From NCBI GenBank assembly GCA_037447655.1, contig JBBHKE010001354.1, forward strand, positions 101,838-165,837: 64,000 nucleotides of DNA, written 5' to 3'. The notes under the pieces are model-generated. The model saw only the letters and a program-made list of their open reading frames with translations. It was not told the DNA's origin and searched no databases. This DNA comes from Zygnema cylindricum (taxonomy: Eukaryota; Streptophyta; Zygnematophyceae; Zygnematales; Zygnemataceae). Shown piece after piece: positions 32,175 through 42,494 of this stretch. The stretch's first letter is position 1. Every line of letters begins with the position of its first letter. The translations under genes were made by a program, and so were the position numbers.

Positions 32175-32264
32175 TAGGAGGCTGAGATGGACGAAATACT
32201 TCGACAAATGCAGTTTCCCTCAGAAGCAACATTCAACGGGACGCTGAATTCTTAGTAAGAGGCA
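32103..32264 (+). repeat. 81-bp direct tandem duplication
   Basis: Two adjacent 81-bp copies starting GAGATGGACGAAATACTTCG (32103 and 32184) that differ at a few bases. The unit spans the end of the coiled-coil reading frame including its stop, so the second copy is untranslated. Confidence 0.92.
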
Positions 32265-32265
32265 C

Positions 32266-32734
32266 TTTAACAGGGTTACACAATGGAAGCAGAGTTGAGA
32301 AGTTGTTGTAGTTGCGATGTCAAAGCAGCGTAGCTGCGATGTCAGACTAGCGCAGCATAGCAACATAGCAACACAACTTAGCAGTATAGCAACGTAGCAA
32401 AATGTAGACTGTACTGTAAAGTTCTAGAACCTAAGGTGGATAGGATGCAATTAATGAAGAATATCCATGTGTACATAGTTGACTAGCTGTAGTACCGGAT
32501 TGACTAGCAAGTAGCTAGTTTAAATAATGAGTAGATCTACTGAGAGACACTTTTCCGCAAACAGACTTTTGACAGCGAGCATTGAATCTTGTAATCACTT
32601 TACAATTAATAAAGCTCTAGCTTTTCTATGTGTGCACCGTGTGACCTTGCTGTTACTACGAGTGAATCTTTGGAAACATTATGCTGTGCATCTAGGACGT
32701 GGTGTTTGGGTTACTCCTTTTACACTCCGAATCG
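32266..32734 (+). repeat. Gypsy LTR fragment related to 10256-10804
   Basis: Starts TTTAACAGGGTTACA (TGTAACAGGG in the other copy), contains the GCGATGTCAGACTAGCGCAG and AGCAACATAGCA repeats, an AATAAA near 32610 and the shared end TACTACGAGTGAATC. Truncated on the right by copia sequence. Likely the 3' LTR of gypsy B, judged from position. Confidence 0.65.
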
Positions 32735-33058
32735 TTGATCCACCCTTCCTCTGAGTGTTCCTTCTTATCTCCAAATGCACATTTTTGCTTTATTGGTATT
32801 TCCACTTCATTATCTCATTTCTTATTGTGGAGAAGCTCATCCATCTCCATTTTGTTGGTGTTCACTTGCCTGTATTTGATACTTAATTTTTCCAATTTGG
32901 TGCTATCAAACACGTAATGTCACTGTGTTGTACAAAAGTGACAAACCTCTATCTTTGGCGCTCCCATTTCTTAATCATAAGGTTTTCCTCCTCCTTTTCC
33001 CTTTTAGATAACGCCTGAAATATCCTTTATGGCCACCGTAGGTGGTCGGCCCATAACC
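32735..33058 (-). pseudogene. Copia gag remnant, minus strand
   Basis: Starts inside its LTR and crosses the PBS (MEAEEFQVMGRP), then most of the gag core is deleted. A damaged zinc knuckle (CHFCTTQ, stop, HYVFD), the IPIKQKCAFGDKKE block and the protease approach (EEGWINDSE) follow within 320 bp. It ends at the protease active site, where it abuts the gypsy LTR. Confidence 0.75.
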
Positions 33059-33810
33059 TGAAATTCTTCGGCCTCCGTTGCCCCTCGGAATGCACAGTTC
33101 ACAAGTGGCCACTAGGATAGCATCAACCCACTTTGATTTCCCCAAAAATAACTGCCACCCTGGCACGCAATAACTCTGACTAGCCTCACTTTTGTGAAGA
33201 GAAGACTCTGCTGAGTCGAACGCAAAAAGAAACACCGAATTTTCTCCCCTGAGCAGTTAATTATGGTTGGCCAAAGATAGACTATTTATACAGAAGGTCA
33301 CCTAGAGAGAGGCGCCTCAAATATTACTAAGTCCAAGCCTGCCTACTCTCAGCTACCTATTACTAAACCCTAGTCCAATAAGAACACTATATAGTACAAA
33401 AGGTACAGTGGCCGATGTACGAATTGTACGGCCATTGTACAACATGGCGTTCAAGGTGACACCAATGAAATCAGGAGCCATGGGTCCTCCTCCCATCTTC
33501 TGTGGTATCCAAATAGTGTGACGCCACGTGGCATTCCGTGACGCTATCTCCAAAGGCCGCAAAAAGATCATTCCGGGTGGCGGCTACAACGACCGTCGTT
33601 CGATCAATTAAATCTACACGGTTCAGATTCGCGTTCATGCATAAATTTGTTTCATATGCGTCTCATAGTCAGTTTGGTGTGAATTTGTCGTTGTGTCGTA
33701 GTTCAAGTAAGTATCAAATCTAATGAGTTCATCGTTGCATTGACGGCTTAATGGTTAAGGCGTCCCGTTACATATAATTAGTAGAACCCATGTTCAAATT
33801 CGGTTAAGGG
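33059..33810 (-). repeat. Copia LTR, partial, minus strand
   Basis: Starts TGAAATTCTTCGG beside PBS GGTTATGGGCCGACC (minus strand, 33044-33058). Contains the GACTTAG block near 33330, CACGTGG motifs and, at its cut end, a tRNA-like segment. Interrupted at 33810 by element 3; the remainder lies outside the window. Confidence 0.75.
33744..33801 (+). other. tRNA-like segment cut by element 3
   Basis: CGGCTTAATGG (33744-33754) fits box A and GTTCAAATT (33792-33800) approximates box B. Spacing is close to a real tRNA. Element 3 begins ten bases downstream, so the 3' acceptor half is displaced. Confidence 0.4.
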
Positions 33811-34259
33811 TGTTGATTTTGGAAAGCTTTAAGTCTCAGTATAATAGTGTGACGGTAGAAAGGTAGTAATTTGTAGCCTAAGTTTCATAGGGACATGCAT
33901 CATCACTTGAGTGCAATATAGAACAACGCACCTGCAACACAGACAGAACAACGCAGCTGCGACGCAGACAGGACAACGCAGCTGCAGTTATTTTTCATAT
34001 GATCTGTAAGGACAACGCAACTACTGTTATCTTAGATATGATTTAGTGCAAGACAACACAGCCACGGGTAATATAAATGTGATTCGGTACACGACAACGC
34101 AACTGTGATTGATATGAATCAAGTCAACCGACAAGATTCATAAGAGTATTACCAGTGACTCAGCCGACAAGTATTTGTACAATCACTTAGTATAGATCTT
34201 GAGTAATATTGACTGTACGATAATAGATTGGATTGGCAGGATTAAGAACACGTTGATCT
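33811..34259 (+). repeat. 5' LTR of element 3, first part
   Basis: TGTTGATTTTGGAAAGC start; matches 63024 onward. Contains GACAACGCAGCTGCG-type repeats. Interrupted by the minus-strand copia after GATCT. Confidence 0.9.
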
Positions 34260-35076
34260 TGTTGATTTGAGGCAACCGGTGACCCAGAGGAGGAAGAAGA
34301 AGCACCAGCCGTTGCCATAATATTCAGATTACAAAAGAGGAAACTCTCACGGAAACCACAAAAAGACCGACTTCACAATGAAACCCCAAGCAATCCAGAC
34401 ACACACTAGGTCTGAAAATTTGCCACAATATAAACAGTATAACAAAGAATTAACATGCAGAATTTCACAGTGTTCTGCCAAAAGATCACAATGATGTTGC
34501 AATTAAAAAGGACACAAAAACTGCTTCGCAGTTTTCCATTCACTGAAATCCTAACTCCAAAATATTCTAAGTCCTACATATACAAAGTGAACCTACAGCT
34601 GAACTACACCGTACCACAACTATCGTGGTGTGTCGGTACACTAAACATTAATCAAACTAAATCCCGCCATCTGCCGTACAAGTATTTACATCAATCCTTA
34701 ACCCTAGCCACTGCTAAAGTACGCAGTCAAAGTTAGTCTGCTGAAATGACGGCTCGGTCAATATTTCTCTTCCAAAAATGACGGCGAACTCCGTCCACCG
34801 TCCGGGTATTCACTCATCACCGAAGATGAACCTCCACGTGTAAATCTGATCCCTCAAGTAAATATGTACTTTGTCAACCAACTCAACCAAGCTTGACCTC
34901 CCCACGGACCGACACGTGTACATAGAGTGTACCAAATCTCTGAGCTCCCTTTGAAGTTATATACCACACCACATCTGGTCTATGTCAACTCATTTTGTAC
35001 ACAAAAACTGACTAAGTCTAGACTCTCTTTCTCACACACGAGATATAGAGAGGACTAAAGGTTTCTAAAACCAACA
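34260..35076 (-). repeat. 3' LTR of element 5
   Basis: On the minus strand starts TGTTGGTTTTAGAAACC and ends with the gag-start segment (ATG at 34318-34316). Polypurine tract AAAGGTTTAGGGGAG lies at 35077-35091. Confidence 0.92.
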
Positions 35077-35099
35077 CTCCCCTAAACCTTTAGACTCTC

Positions 35100-36679
35100 T
35101 CAGACACTAAGTCCACATGCCTCTTTACAAAACTTCAACTTAGGTGCAGGTAAAGGCTTAGTCATCATATTTGCTACCATCATCCCATCCGGCAAATAAC
35201 TGAGTTTTAAAATTCTGTTCACCATGTTCTCTCTTACAAAATGGAACTTTATATCAATATGCGTGCTTTTGAAGTGATTACTTGGGTTAGATGCAATCGC
35301 TATAGCAGCTTTGTTGTCACACCACACTATTTGAGGTCCAGATTGCATAAAGTGAAGTTCTTGAAGGAGAGACTTTACCCAAAGTAACTCCTTGACAGCT
35401 GAGCTGGCTGCCATGTATTCAGCCTCCATTGTAGACTGAGCTGTGACTTTCTGAAGCTTGCTGCTCCAGCAACATGTTCCACTTCCGATCTTTAGAATGA
35501 ATCTAGTGGTGGAGCGCCGGCTTGGCATGTCCTTGTAGCTCGCATCGCTCCAAGTCTGAATCTTCACCTCTTCTCCACCGAGAGCGAGTCGTAGTTTCCG
35601 TGTCCCTGCAAGATACCGGAGGACCCTCTTTGCTGCCTCCCAATCCAATCTCCTTGGATTTTGTAAACTCCGGCTAAGAGCACCAACTGCAACCGCGATG
35701 TCCGGGCGTGTGCAGTTCATGAAGTACATTAGGCTACCAACAATCTGACGATATGGAATGGCAGCCATAGAATCTGCTTCCCTGATTCCAAGGTGTCATC
35801 AAAAATCACTCCTCCCTCGGTCTGTATGCCTTCCACCTTTTGCTTGAATTCCATGGGAGTGGCACTTCCCTTTGCATCTGCCATGCCAAACTTCTCAAGC
35901 ATATTCCCAATCGCTTCCCATTGTGTTAGATAGATTATTCTCCTATCTCTATCCCTTTCTACCTAAATCCCGAGAATATACTTTGCCTCTCCTAAATCTT
36001 TCATCTCAAATCTCGAATTCAAGGCTGCCTTTATTTTCTTAATCTCATTTAATGACTTACTCAATAGCTGCAAATCATCTACATACACAGCAATGTAAAT
36101 AGTCCCATCTTCCCCTTCCATAACATAAACTGAGTGATCTGAACTAATCCTCACAAAACTGAGACCAGTTAGAAACTCATCTAATTTTAGATTCCACTGA
36201 AGTGGAGTTAGCTTCAGACCGTACAAAGATTTCAACACCCTACACACCAGATTTTCTTTTCCGGTCTCTGCATAAATTTCAGGCTGCCTCATATAAATCA
36301 CTTCCTCTAAATCTCCATGCAAGAAAGTTGTCTTAACATCCATTTGATGGAGTTCCATATCCTCAATGGCTGCTAAAGACAAAAGAATTCTAACAGTTGG
36401 AAACCGGACAACCGGAGAGAAAGTCTCCTCATAGTCAACTCCCTCCTTCTGACTATACCCTTTTGCAAAAAGCTGAGCCTTATATCTTTCAATATAATTA
36501 TCTGGATTTAGCTTACCTTTAAAAACCCACTTACAACCGATGGCCTTTCGATCCGGCGGAAGCTCCACAAGCTCCCAAGTTTGAGCCTCCATTATCGATC
36601 GCATTTCATCATTTGCCGCGGAGATCCATTGATCCTTTTCCGGGGCTGAAAAGGCTTGTTGTATGGTGACTGGCTCCAT
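35100..36679 (-). pseudogene. Element 5 reverse transcriptase and RNase H
   Basis: C-terminal half of copia pol. RT (36679-35963): QTWELVELPPDRKAIGCKW, YEETFSPVVRFPTVRI, LHQMDVKTTFLHGDL, SLYGLKLTPLQW and the catalytic YVDD in AVYVDDLQLLSK. A stop near 35960 and a frameshift near 35780 separate it from RNase H (35768-35100): SDASYKDMPSRR, STMEAEYMAASSAVKELLW, CDNKAAIAI, and the typical end ANMMTKPLPAPKLKFC. Catalytic residues of both domains are retained, so inactivation is by frame breaks. Confidence 0.92.
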
Positions 36680-38106
36680 TGTGGTTGCAGAAAATAGGGC
36701 ATGTTCCGCCGGTTCACCTCGCAGCCTGCTGCTTTGCCTTCTTCCCCCCGGAAAATCTGAGGCTGGAACTGTTGGATCCCTAAGCTGCCGCCGAGGAGGA
36801 GGAGGAGGAGGAGGAGGAGCTTGCTGTACAGGTTGAACAACCGGAATGACCGGAGTAAGAATAGAGAAAGAACTTGTGAAAGAGGAAAGAGGAACATTTT
36901 CAAAAATTACATATTCTTGATTTTTGCATTTTTCTCAAAATCTGTCATGCCAAAAACATCGACCGATTGACTTTCTTCCTTAACCTGAATATTCCTAGCA
37001 ACCTGAAGAGTTTTCCTGTCTGGGTTGTAAACTCTATAGCCTACTGACTCATCATCATAACCCATAAAAATTCCCGGGACAGATTTTGGATGAAGCTTAG
37101 AAATAGGAAGATTATCCAAAATAAAACATTTACTACCAAAAACCCGAAAGTGACTTACATTGGGTTTCTTTCCTGTCCACATTTCATAAGGTGTCTTCCC
37201 TTTTACCGCCTTAGTTTCTATTCTATTCCTTATATAAGATGCACAAGAGAAAGCCTCACCCCAAAACTTGAAATCTATCCCTTTATCCAACATCATAGAT
37301 TTTGCACTCTCGTTAACGTCCGGTTAAGTCTTTCGGATACTCCGTTTTGCTCCGGATTATAGAGAACTGTAAACTGACGAGATATGCTGTGTTCCCTTAA
37401 ATAATTCGAGAATGCATTCGAAATATATTCTCCCCAGTTGTCGGACCGAAGAGAGAGAATCGGCTTCCCGTGAAGCTTTTCCGCCCACGTTCGGAAATGC
37501 TTGAAGTGAGCGAACACTTCACTCTTCTCCTTCATGAAGTAAACTCGGCTGTACCGCGAGAAGTCATCCGTAAATGTCATTAGAAACCGGCTGCAACTAA
37601 GGGAAGGGACTTTAGACGGTCCCCACACGTCCGAATGAATATTTTGCAGCAAATCCGTAGCCCGGTTATCCGCGGTTTGAGGTAGGGGTAGCTTGTGAAG
37701 CTTCCCTAAAGCACAACCATCACATACATCATCTATCATTTTGTGTTTCACCATTTTATCAAGTTTTTCGTGATGAACATGACCGAGCCTCTTATGCCAC
37801 AAAACATTTTCTGGAAGGACACTTGAGTATGCAAAGTGAATTTCATTAGCCAAGTCCATCCGGTACAACAAGTTTGGGCCTCTAGTTCATACCAAAGCTA
37901 CTCTCGCATCTTTGCTTACTACCTTCTTTCCATTCTTTTGCAAAATTTCAAATCCTTTCATTTCAGCCACAGAAGTGGAAAACAAAATTTTCTTAAACTT
38001 TGGAATATAGAGAACATCATGTAAGGTTCTCTTTACAATCTGACCATTAATGTCACATGCTAATCCACGCTTCCCTTTGTCGTAGCCTCCACACCACTAT
38101 CATCCG
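36592..38106 (-). pseudogene. Element 5 integrase and linker
   Basis: From 38106 downward: protease end after the nested insertion (frameshift near 38070), then LYRMDLANEIHFAY, WHKRLGHVHHEKL with CDGCALGKLHKL (complete HHCC), core HSDVWGPSKVPS (Asp), SLRSDNWGEYIS (Asp) and NPEQNGVSERLNR (Glu). A frameshift near 37295 leads into 37296-36907 (PYEMWTGKKPNVSHFRVFG). The linker 36903-36592 has a proline/leucine-coding GGAGGA run. Confidence 0.9.
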
Positions 38107-38327
38107 CGTAGTGTTGGAATTCAAGTATTTTCTAGGTCTAGAGATTGCAAAATAAAAAGCAAAATAGTAGATATTGACAGCCTGCCTCTAACTCCTCCTC
38201 AAGTCCCCACACTTTTTGTAGTCACTGAAGACTGGAGGAGGAGTTAGCCATGGCTGCCTGTGCTGTCTAGAGGGAGACCGACAGTTGTTTTATTGGGTGT
38301 TTTCTCTAAAAGGTAGTTTTGACAGAG

Positions 38328-38400
38328 CCATGATTTGATCCTGGTACCTGCCATTTGTCACTACCGCAATAGCCGGTAGTCTTATCCAGATAGTCTAAAT
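38328..38400 (-). other. tRNA-like segment with anticodon-like hairpin
   Basis: Minus strand: box A-like TAGACTATCTGG (38386-38397), a 7-bp stem with a 7-base loop (ACTACCG, GCTATTG, CGGTAGT) in the anticodon-arm position, then box B GATCAAATC (38333-38341). D-, anticodon- and T-arm-like parts occur in tRNA order. Not a functional tRNA: no paired acceptor stem found. Confidence 0.5.
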
Positions 38401-38928
38401 TGTATTAGATATTACGGGGTATGATATTTATTTAAACAGTTACAATAAGACTAATTCATTTAACTAGAACTATATGCATACTGCATAGAAACAGTTGTGT
38501 AAAGTACGACGTACGGTACGGATACGAAATAAATACCGCGCAGTTTGTTTGACGCCGGAAAGAATACCGCGCAGGTATTTATGACGGCCACGATTGAAAT
38601 CCAAATTTGATCGGACGGCCGCGAAGGATGCCGAGATCGCGGCGTACGATTTTGGCGGTTTGCGATCACCGTCACATTGAGTGACACGTGGTAACACTAC
38701 ATTGGATTGCGGCAACTCCGGGGATTACGGAAACGAATCCGGATATGACACGTGTCAACATTTTGGCAATGTCGTACTATGGCCGTACATAAAGTACACC
38801 GGCACCTGTACTTTTCTGTACGACACAGTGTTTTAATTGGTGCCGTACTTCAGTAGATAGAGTTTTAGAGGGAGATAGGACTTAGAAAAATTTGGCAGAT
38901 AGGACCCTCTCTCTAAGAGAGCACCTTG

Positions 38929-38937
38929 TATAAATGG
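38929..38937 (+). promoter_or_regulatory. Probable TATA box in the LTR of element 2
   Basis: TATAAATGG, 33 bases downstream of the GACTTAG block and directly after a small CTCTCTAAGAGAG palindrome. The 3' LTR has TATACATGG at the matching place. Transcription would start shortly downstream, placing the gag ATG in the transcript. Confidence 0.5.
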
Positions 38938-39304
38938 CTAACTTTGGGAAGCCATAACTATCAATTTACTTGACCATTTTCAGTGATTCTTTTTGCTGCG
39001 GACTCAAAGGAGTCCACACTACATAGGGGTGTAGTCGGTCAGAGTTTTTGTCTGCCAGGGTGGCTGAATTTCTAAGGGAAGGTCAAAGTGGGTGAATGTG
39101 TCCAAATCTCATATTCTAACTTTGCATTCTGTGGTGGAACTGAGCACATAGAAAGTGTTATTTCACAGGGGTGAATCTATATTGGGGTTCTGACTGTCAA
39201 GGGGTCAGTCACTTGGGTTTATATTAACTTGGAGTCGGCACTATCTAGATTAGCTCTTTTTGGATTTGCTTACCCTGAGGACCAATGGAGGTCTCAGAGT
39301 GTCA

Positions 39305-39319
39305 GGTTATGGGCCCACC
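39305..39319 (+). promoter_or_regulatory. PBS of element 2
   Basis: GGTTATGGGCCCACC directly after the LTR, a 15-base match to the initiator tRNA-Met anticodon arm, translated in the gag frame as part of QVMGPP. Confidence 0.88.
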
Positions 39320-40109
39320 ATCTAGGGTGCCTATGTTTGATGGAACAGGCTTCACTTATTGGGAGTTTACAATGGCGGGATTGCTTTTCGAAAAGCACAT
39401 ATGGGGAAGTGTTTCGAGACAAGTGAGATGTCCGCCACCTGGCTTTGGAGTTGCTTACTATGGAGATTCATTTGAGGCTGCCCAAAATATCAACCGGAGT
39501 TCAGATGCAACGGAAGGTGAAGGGAAAAATCTTTCCGTGGATGGGGAAATAGGGGAGAAGGAAAAAGGGACACCTATGGTGAGGGGAGCTAGGCTCTTAG
39601 CTATGGTACCACATGTAAGGATTAAAACTGAATAAAATGACAGGAAAATATGGGAATACAAAAACACTATAGCAAAACATCTTATACTTAGATATGTGTC
39701 TAAGTCGATAGCTAACACTCTTTTAAGTCTAACCAAGTCTTCAATGATATGGGAAGCACTAATTCAGATTTATAAGAGTGAGACTATTCTGAGGCAGCAA
39801 TTAGTAAAACACAAAATAGATGCCTACGTTTATATAGGCGGTAGCATCATAGAGTTTTGCAATGATATTGCTGCGTTATATGTTGAGCTTACTAGTGCGG
39901 GATATGTAGAATCTGAGGAGAGTAAGATTAATACACTACTTATGAAACTCCCAGATGAGTACGAAAACATCATTTGTCGTATGCAGGCACTTGATGGTTC
40001 CTCATGGACTTGGAGCTTTACCATTGGGATAATTCTTGTGAGGGAAAGCACTTTGGAGCTTCGTAGGGGAAGGGACAGGGTCAATGCATTTTCAGCTGGT
40101 GGTGATTGG

Positions 40110-40208
40110 CGGAAGCGTGATGAGAGGAACGGCGGTGACGAGCGGAAGCGTGATGAGAGGAACGGTGGTGACGAGCGGAAGCGTGATGAGAGAAAGAAAG
40201 ACAAAGGT
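40110..40208 (+). repeat. In-frame 33-bp minisatellite in gag
   Basis: Units starting CGGAAGCGTGATGAGAG at 40110, 40143 and 40176; each encodes RKRDERN/K-type charged 11-mers just upstream of the zinc knuckle. The period preserves the frame. Confidence 0.92.
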
Positions 40209-40730
40209 AAACCTTATCGGAACTTTGGTGGAAAGAGAGGGAGAGGAAAAGAAAGGGGAGCTTTGAAAAAGGGGGTTTGCTTCTTTTGTAGGGAACCGGG
40301 TCATTATATGGAGGAATGCCCTTGTTTGGAAAAACTTAGAAGTTGGAATGTGGATGAGGAGGAAGAAGGGGAAGAGGAGAAAGAGGATGAAGATTTTTTA
40401 GAGCTTCTCCGGATTAGTAGTATGGGGAAGAGAGAAAAGCACACAGAAATTCCACGAAAGCAACAGTGTGCTTTTGGAGGTATAAGGGAAGTAAAGAGAG
40501 AGGAGGTACTTGAGGATGTCGAGAAGTGTAGAGTGTATGACTTAGAAATGAGAAATTCAGATAAAGGATCCATAAGTGAAAACGGGAAAGATAAAATTAA
40601 TGACGATAATTTTATAGATAATAGGGAAACTGAAAACTGGTCGGAAAGGGAGACTTCAACGGATTTCGAGGAAAGGGGAGAAGTGAAACTCGAAGAGTTT
40701 TTAAAGGATAGGGGAGAAGAGAAATATTGA

Positions 40731-41274
40731 TTAAAGGTTTAGGGGAGAAGAAATATTTATTTGGAATTATAATAAAAAGTGATAGTGGAAAGAATTCCAT
40801 GGGAGAGAGTGAGGTAAGTTCAGAAAATGGGGTAGTTATCATGGATAAAAATATGAATACGGAAGATGTAGATCTTATGAGGAACTTAGTGGGGACTAGT
40901 GTTTTTTGGGAATATTTGGAGGTGGATGGATCTGACATCACTACTTGGTGTGATGTCGCTTGTGAAGATGTGCTTGTAAAAGGGTTATCATCCGGGTATA
41001 TGTTGCAGATTGGAGATGGGGCTGGTGTTTGGATCGCAAGAGGGAAATCGGTTTGTGTGTGGATAAAAAAGTGATGAAGTGGATAAAATCTTTGCTCGGA
41101 TTTATGAAAAGTGGGATGTTAAATAAAATGTGTGATGCAATTATTATTTCAGTTCATTTAATGCACTGTGTTAAATACTTAAGTTTTATGAAAGGAAAAG
41201 GAAAAAGGAAAAAGAAAAGGAAAAAGGAGAGGGGGTGTTTGTTTACTTGTTTATGGAAGTTAAAAGGAAAATAG
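40731..41274 (+). pseudogene. RNase H remnant in element 2
   Basis: Degenerate but recognisable: DITTWCDVACEDVLVKG aligns with the DITTWSDASYGD block of element 1 RNase H, followed by LSSGYMLQIGDGAGVW and KWIKSLLGFMKSGM (normally WVKSLLQELGFMKSG), then a KMCDAII relic of CDNQ. The catalytic Glu block is lost. It shows the element arose from a full copia by loss of protease, integrase and RT. Confidence 0.75.
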
Positions 41275-41292
41275 CCTAGAAAATAAGGGGAG

Positions 41293-42489
41293 TGTTGGAA
41301 TTCAAGTATTTTCTAGGTCTAGAGATTGCAAAATAAAAAGAAAAATAATAGATATTGACAACCTGCCTCTAACTCCTCACTCAAGTCTCCATACTTGTCG
41401 CAATCACTGAAGACTGGAGGAGGAGTTAGCCATGGCTGCCTGTGCTGTCTACAGAGAGACAGGCAGTTGTTTTATAAGGTTTTTTCTCTAAAAGGGAGTT
41501 TGACAGAGCAAGGATTTGATCTTGATACCTGCCATACGTCAAACCCGCAGTAGCCGGTAACCTTATCCAAATAGTCTAAGTTATATGATAGAGTATATGT
41601 GGTATGATATTTATTTAAATAGTTACAATAAGACTAATTCATTTAACGAGAACAATATGCATACTGCATAGAAACAGTTGTGTAAAGTACGACGTACGGT
41701 ACGGATACGAAATAAATACCGCGCAGTTTGTTTGACGTCGGAAAGAATACCGCGCAAGTATTTATGACGGCCACGATTGAAATCCAAATTTGATCGGACG
41801 GCCGCGAAGGATGCCGAGATCGCGGAGTACGATTTTGGCGGTTTGCGATCACCGCCACATTGAGTGACACGTGGCAAAACTACATTGGATTGTGGCAACT
41901 CCGGGGATTACGGAAACGAATCCGGATATGACACGTGTCAACATTTTGGCCATGTCGTACTATGGCCGTACATAAAGTACACCAGCACCTGTACTTTTTC
42001 TGTACGACACAGTGTTTTAATTGGTGCCGTACTTCAATATATACAGTTTTAGAGGGAGATAAGACTTAGAAAAATTTGGCAGATAGGACCCTCTCTCTAA
42101 GAGAGCACCTTGTATACATGGCTAACTTTGGGCAGCCATAACAATCAATTTACTTGACCATTTTCAGTGATTCTTTTTGCTGCGCACTCAGGGGAGACCA
42201 GGCTACGCAAGGGTGTAGTCGGTCAGAGTTTTTTGTCTGCCAGGGTGGCTGCATTTCTAAGGGAAAGTCAAAGTGGGTGAATGTGTCTAAATCTCATATT
42301 CTAACTATGCATTCTGTGGTGGAACTGAGCACACATAAAGTGTTATTTCACAGGGGTTAATCTATATTGGGGTTTTGACTATCAAAGGGTTAGTCACTTG
42401 GGTTTATATCAACTTGGAGTCGGCACTATCTAGATTAGCTTCTTTTGGATCTGCATACTTTGAGGGCCAATGGAGGTCTCACAGTTTCA
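41293..42489 (+). repeat. 3' LTR of element 2
   Basis: 1197 bp, preceded by polypurine tract AAATAAGGGGAG. Ends CAGTTTCA and is followed by target copy CGTAG. The tRNA-like segment recurs at 41505-41585 (box A region 41567-41578, box B 41513-41521, minus strand). Confidence 0.95.
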
Positions 42490-42494
42490 CGTAG

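Larger units (their letters stand above)
25434..32734 (+). mobile_element. Ty3/gypsy chromovirus element B, 5'-truncated
   Basis: Plus-strand element in the order protease, RT, RNase H, integrase, chromodomain, unusual downstream coding, then a related LTR start at 32266. Gag and the 5' LTR are missing. It is interrupted by a solo copia LTR (29617-30945). Numerous stops and frameshifts. Confidence 0.82.
38112..39304 (+). repeat. 5' LTR of element 2
   Basis: TGTTGGAATTCAAG...GTGTCA. Contains a tRNA-like segment (antisense), the GACTTAGAAAAATTTGG block at 38879-38896, a TATA-like box and the gag ATG (39285) 20 bases before its end. Confidence 0.95.
39285..40730 (+). pseudogene. Gag of element 2, one in-frame stop
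   Basis: A 481-codon reading frame from the ATG in the LTR, interrupted only by TAA at 39633-39635. N-terminus MEVSECQVMGPPSRVP crosses the PBS, followed by FTYWEF and the gag core (SSMIWEALIQIYKSE, KLPDEYENIICRMQ). Then an in-frame minisatellite of RKRDERNGGDE, a CCHC zinc knuckle CFFCREPGHYMEEC, and an acidic Glu/Lys-rich tail of about 130 residues, ending at TGA 40728-40730. Compared with the gag of element 1 the TAA is an extra codon between the equivalents of Glu and Asn. The protein would form capsids and bind RNA; pol is missing. Confidence 0.85.
38112..42489 (+). mobile_element. Gag-only copia-like element (element 2)
   Basis: 4.4 kb, LTRs 38112-39304 (1193 bp) and 41293-42489 (1197 bp), exact CGTAG duplications (38107-38111, 42490-42494). 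Inserted into the protease region of element 5 in opposite orientation. Internal region encodes gag and a decayed RNase H fragment but no protease, integrase or RT. Resembles the TR-GAG class of non-autonomous elements. Confidence 0.93.

Noticed and set aside
36770-36830. GGAGGA run as a regulatory microsatellite
   Set aside because: It lies in the proline/leucine-coding linker between integrase and RT of element 5 and is explained by low-complexity coding sequence.
40110-40208. Regularly spaced repeats resembling a small CRISPR array
   Set aside because: Units are adjacent 33-bp tandem copies in frame with gag, without unique spacers; it is a coding minisatellite in a eukaryotic retroelement.
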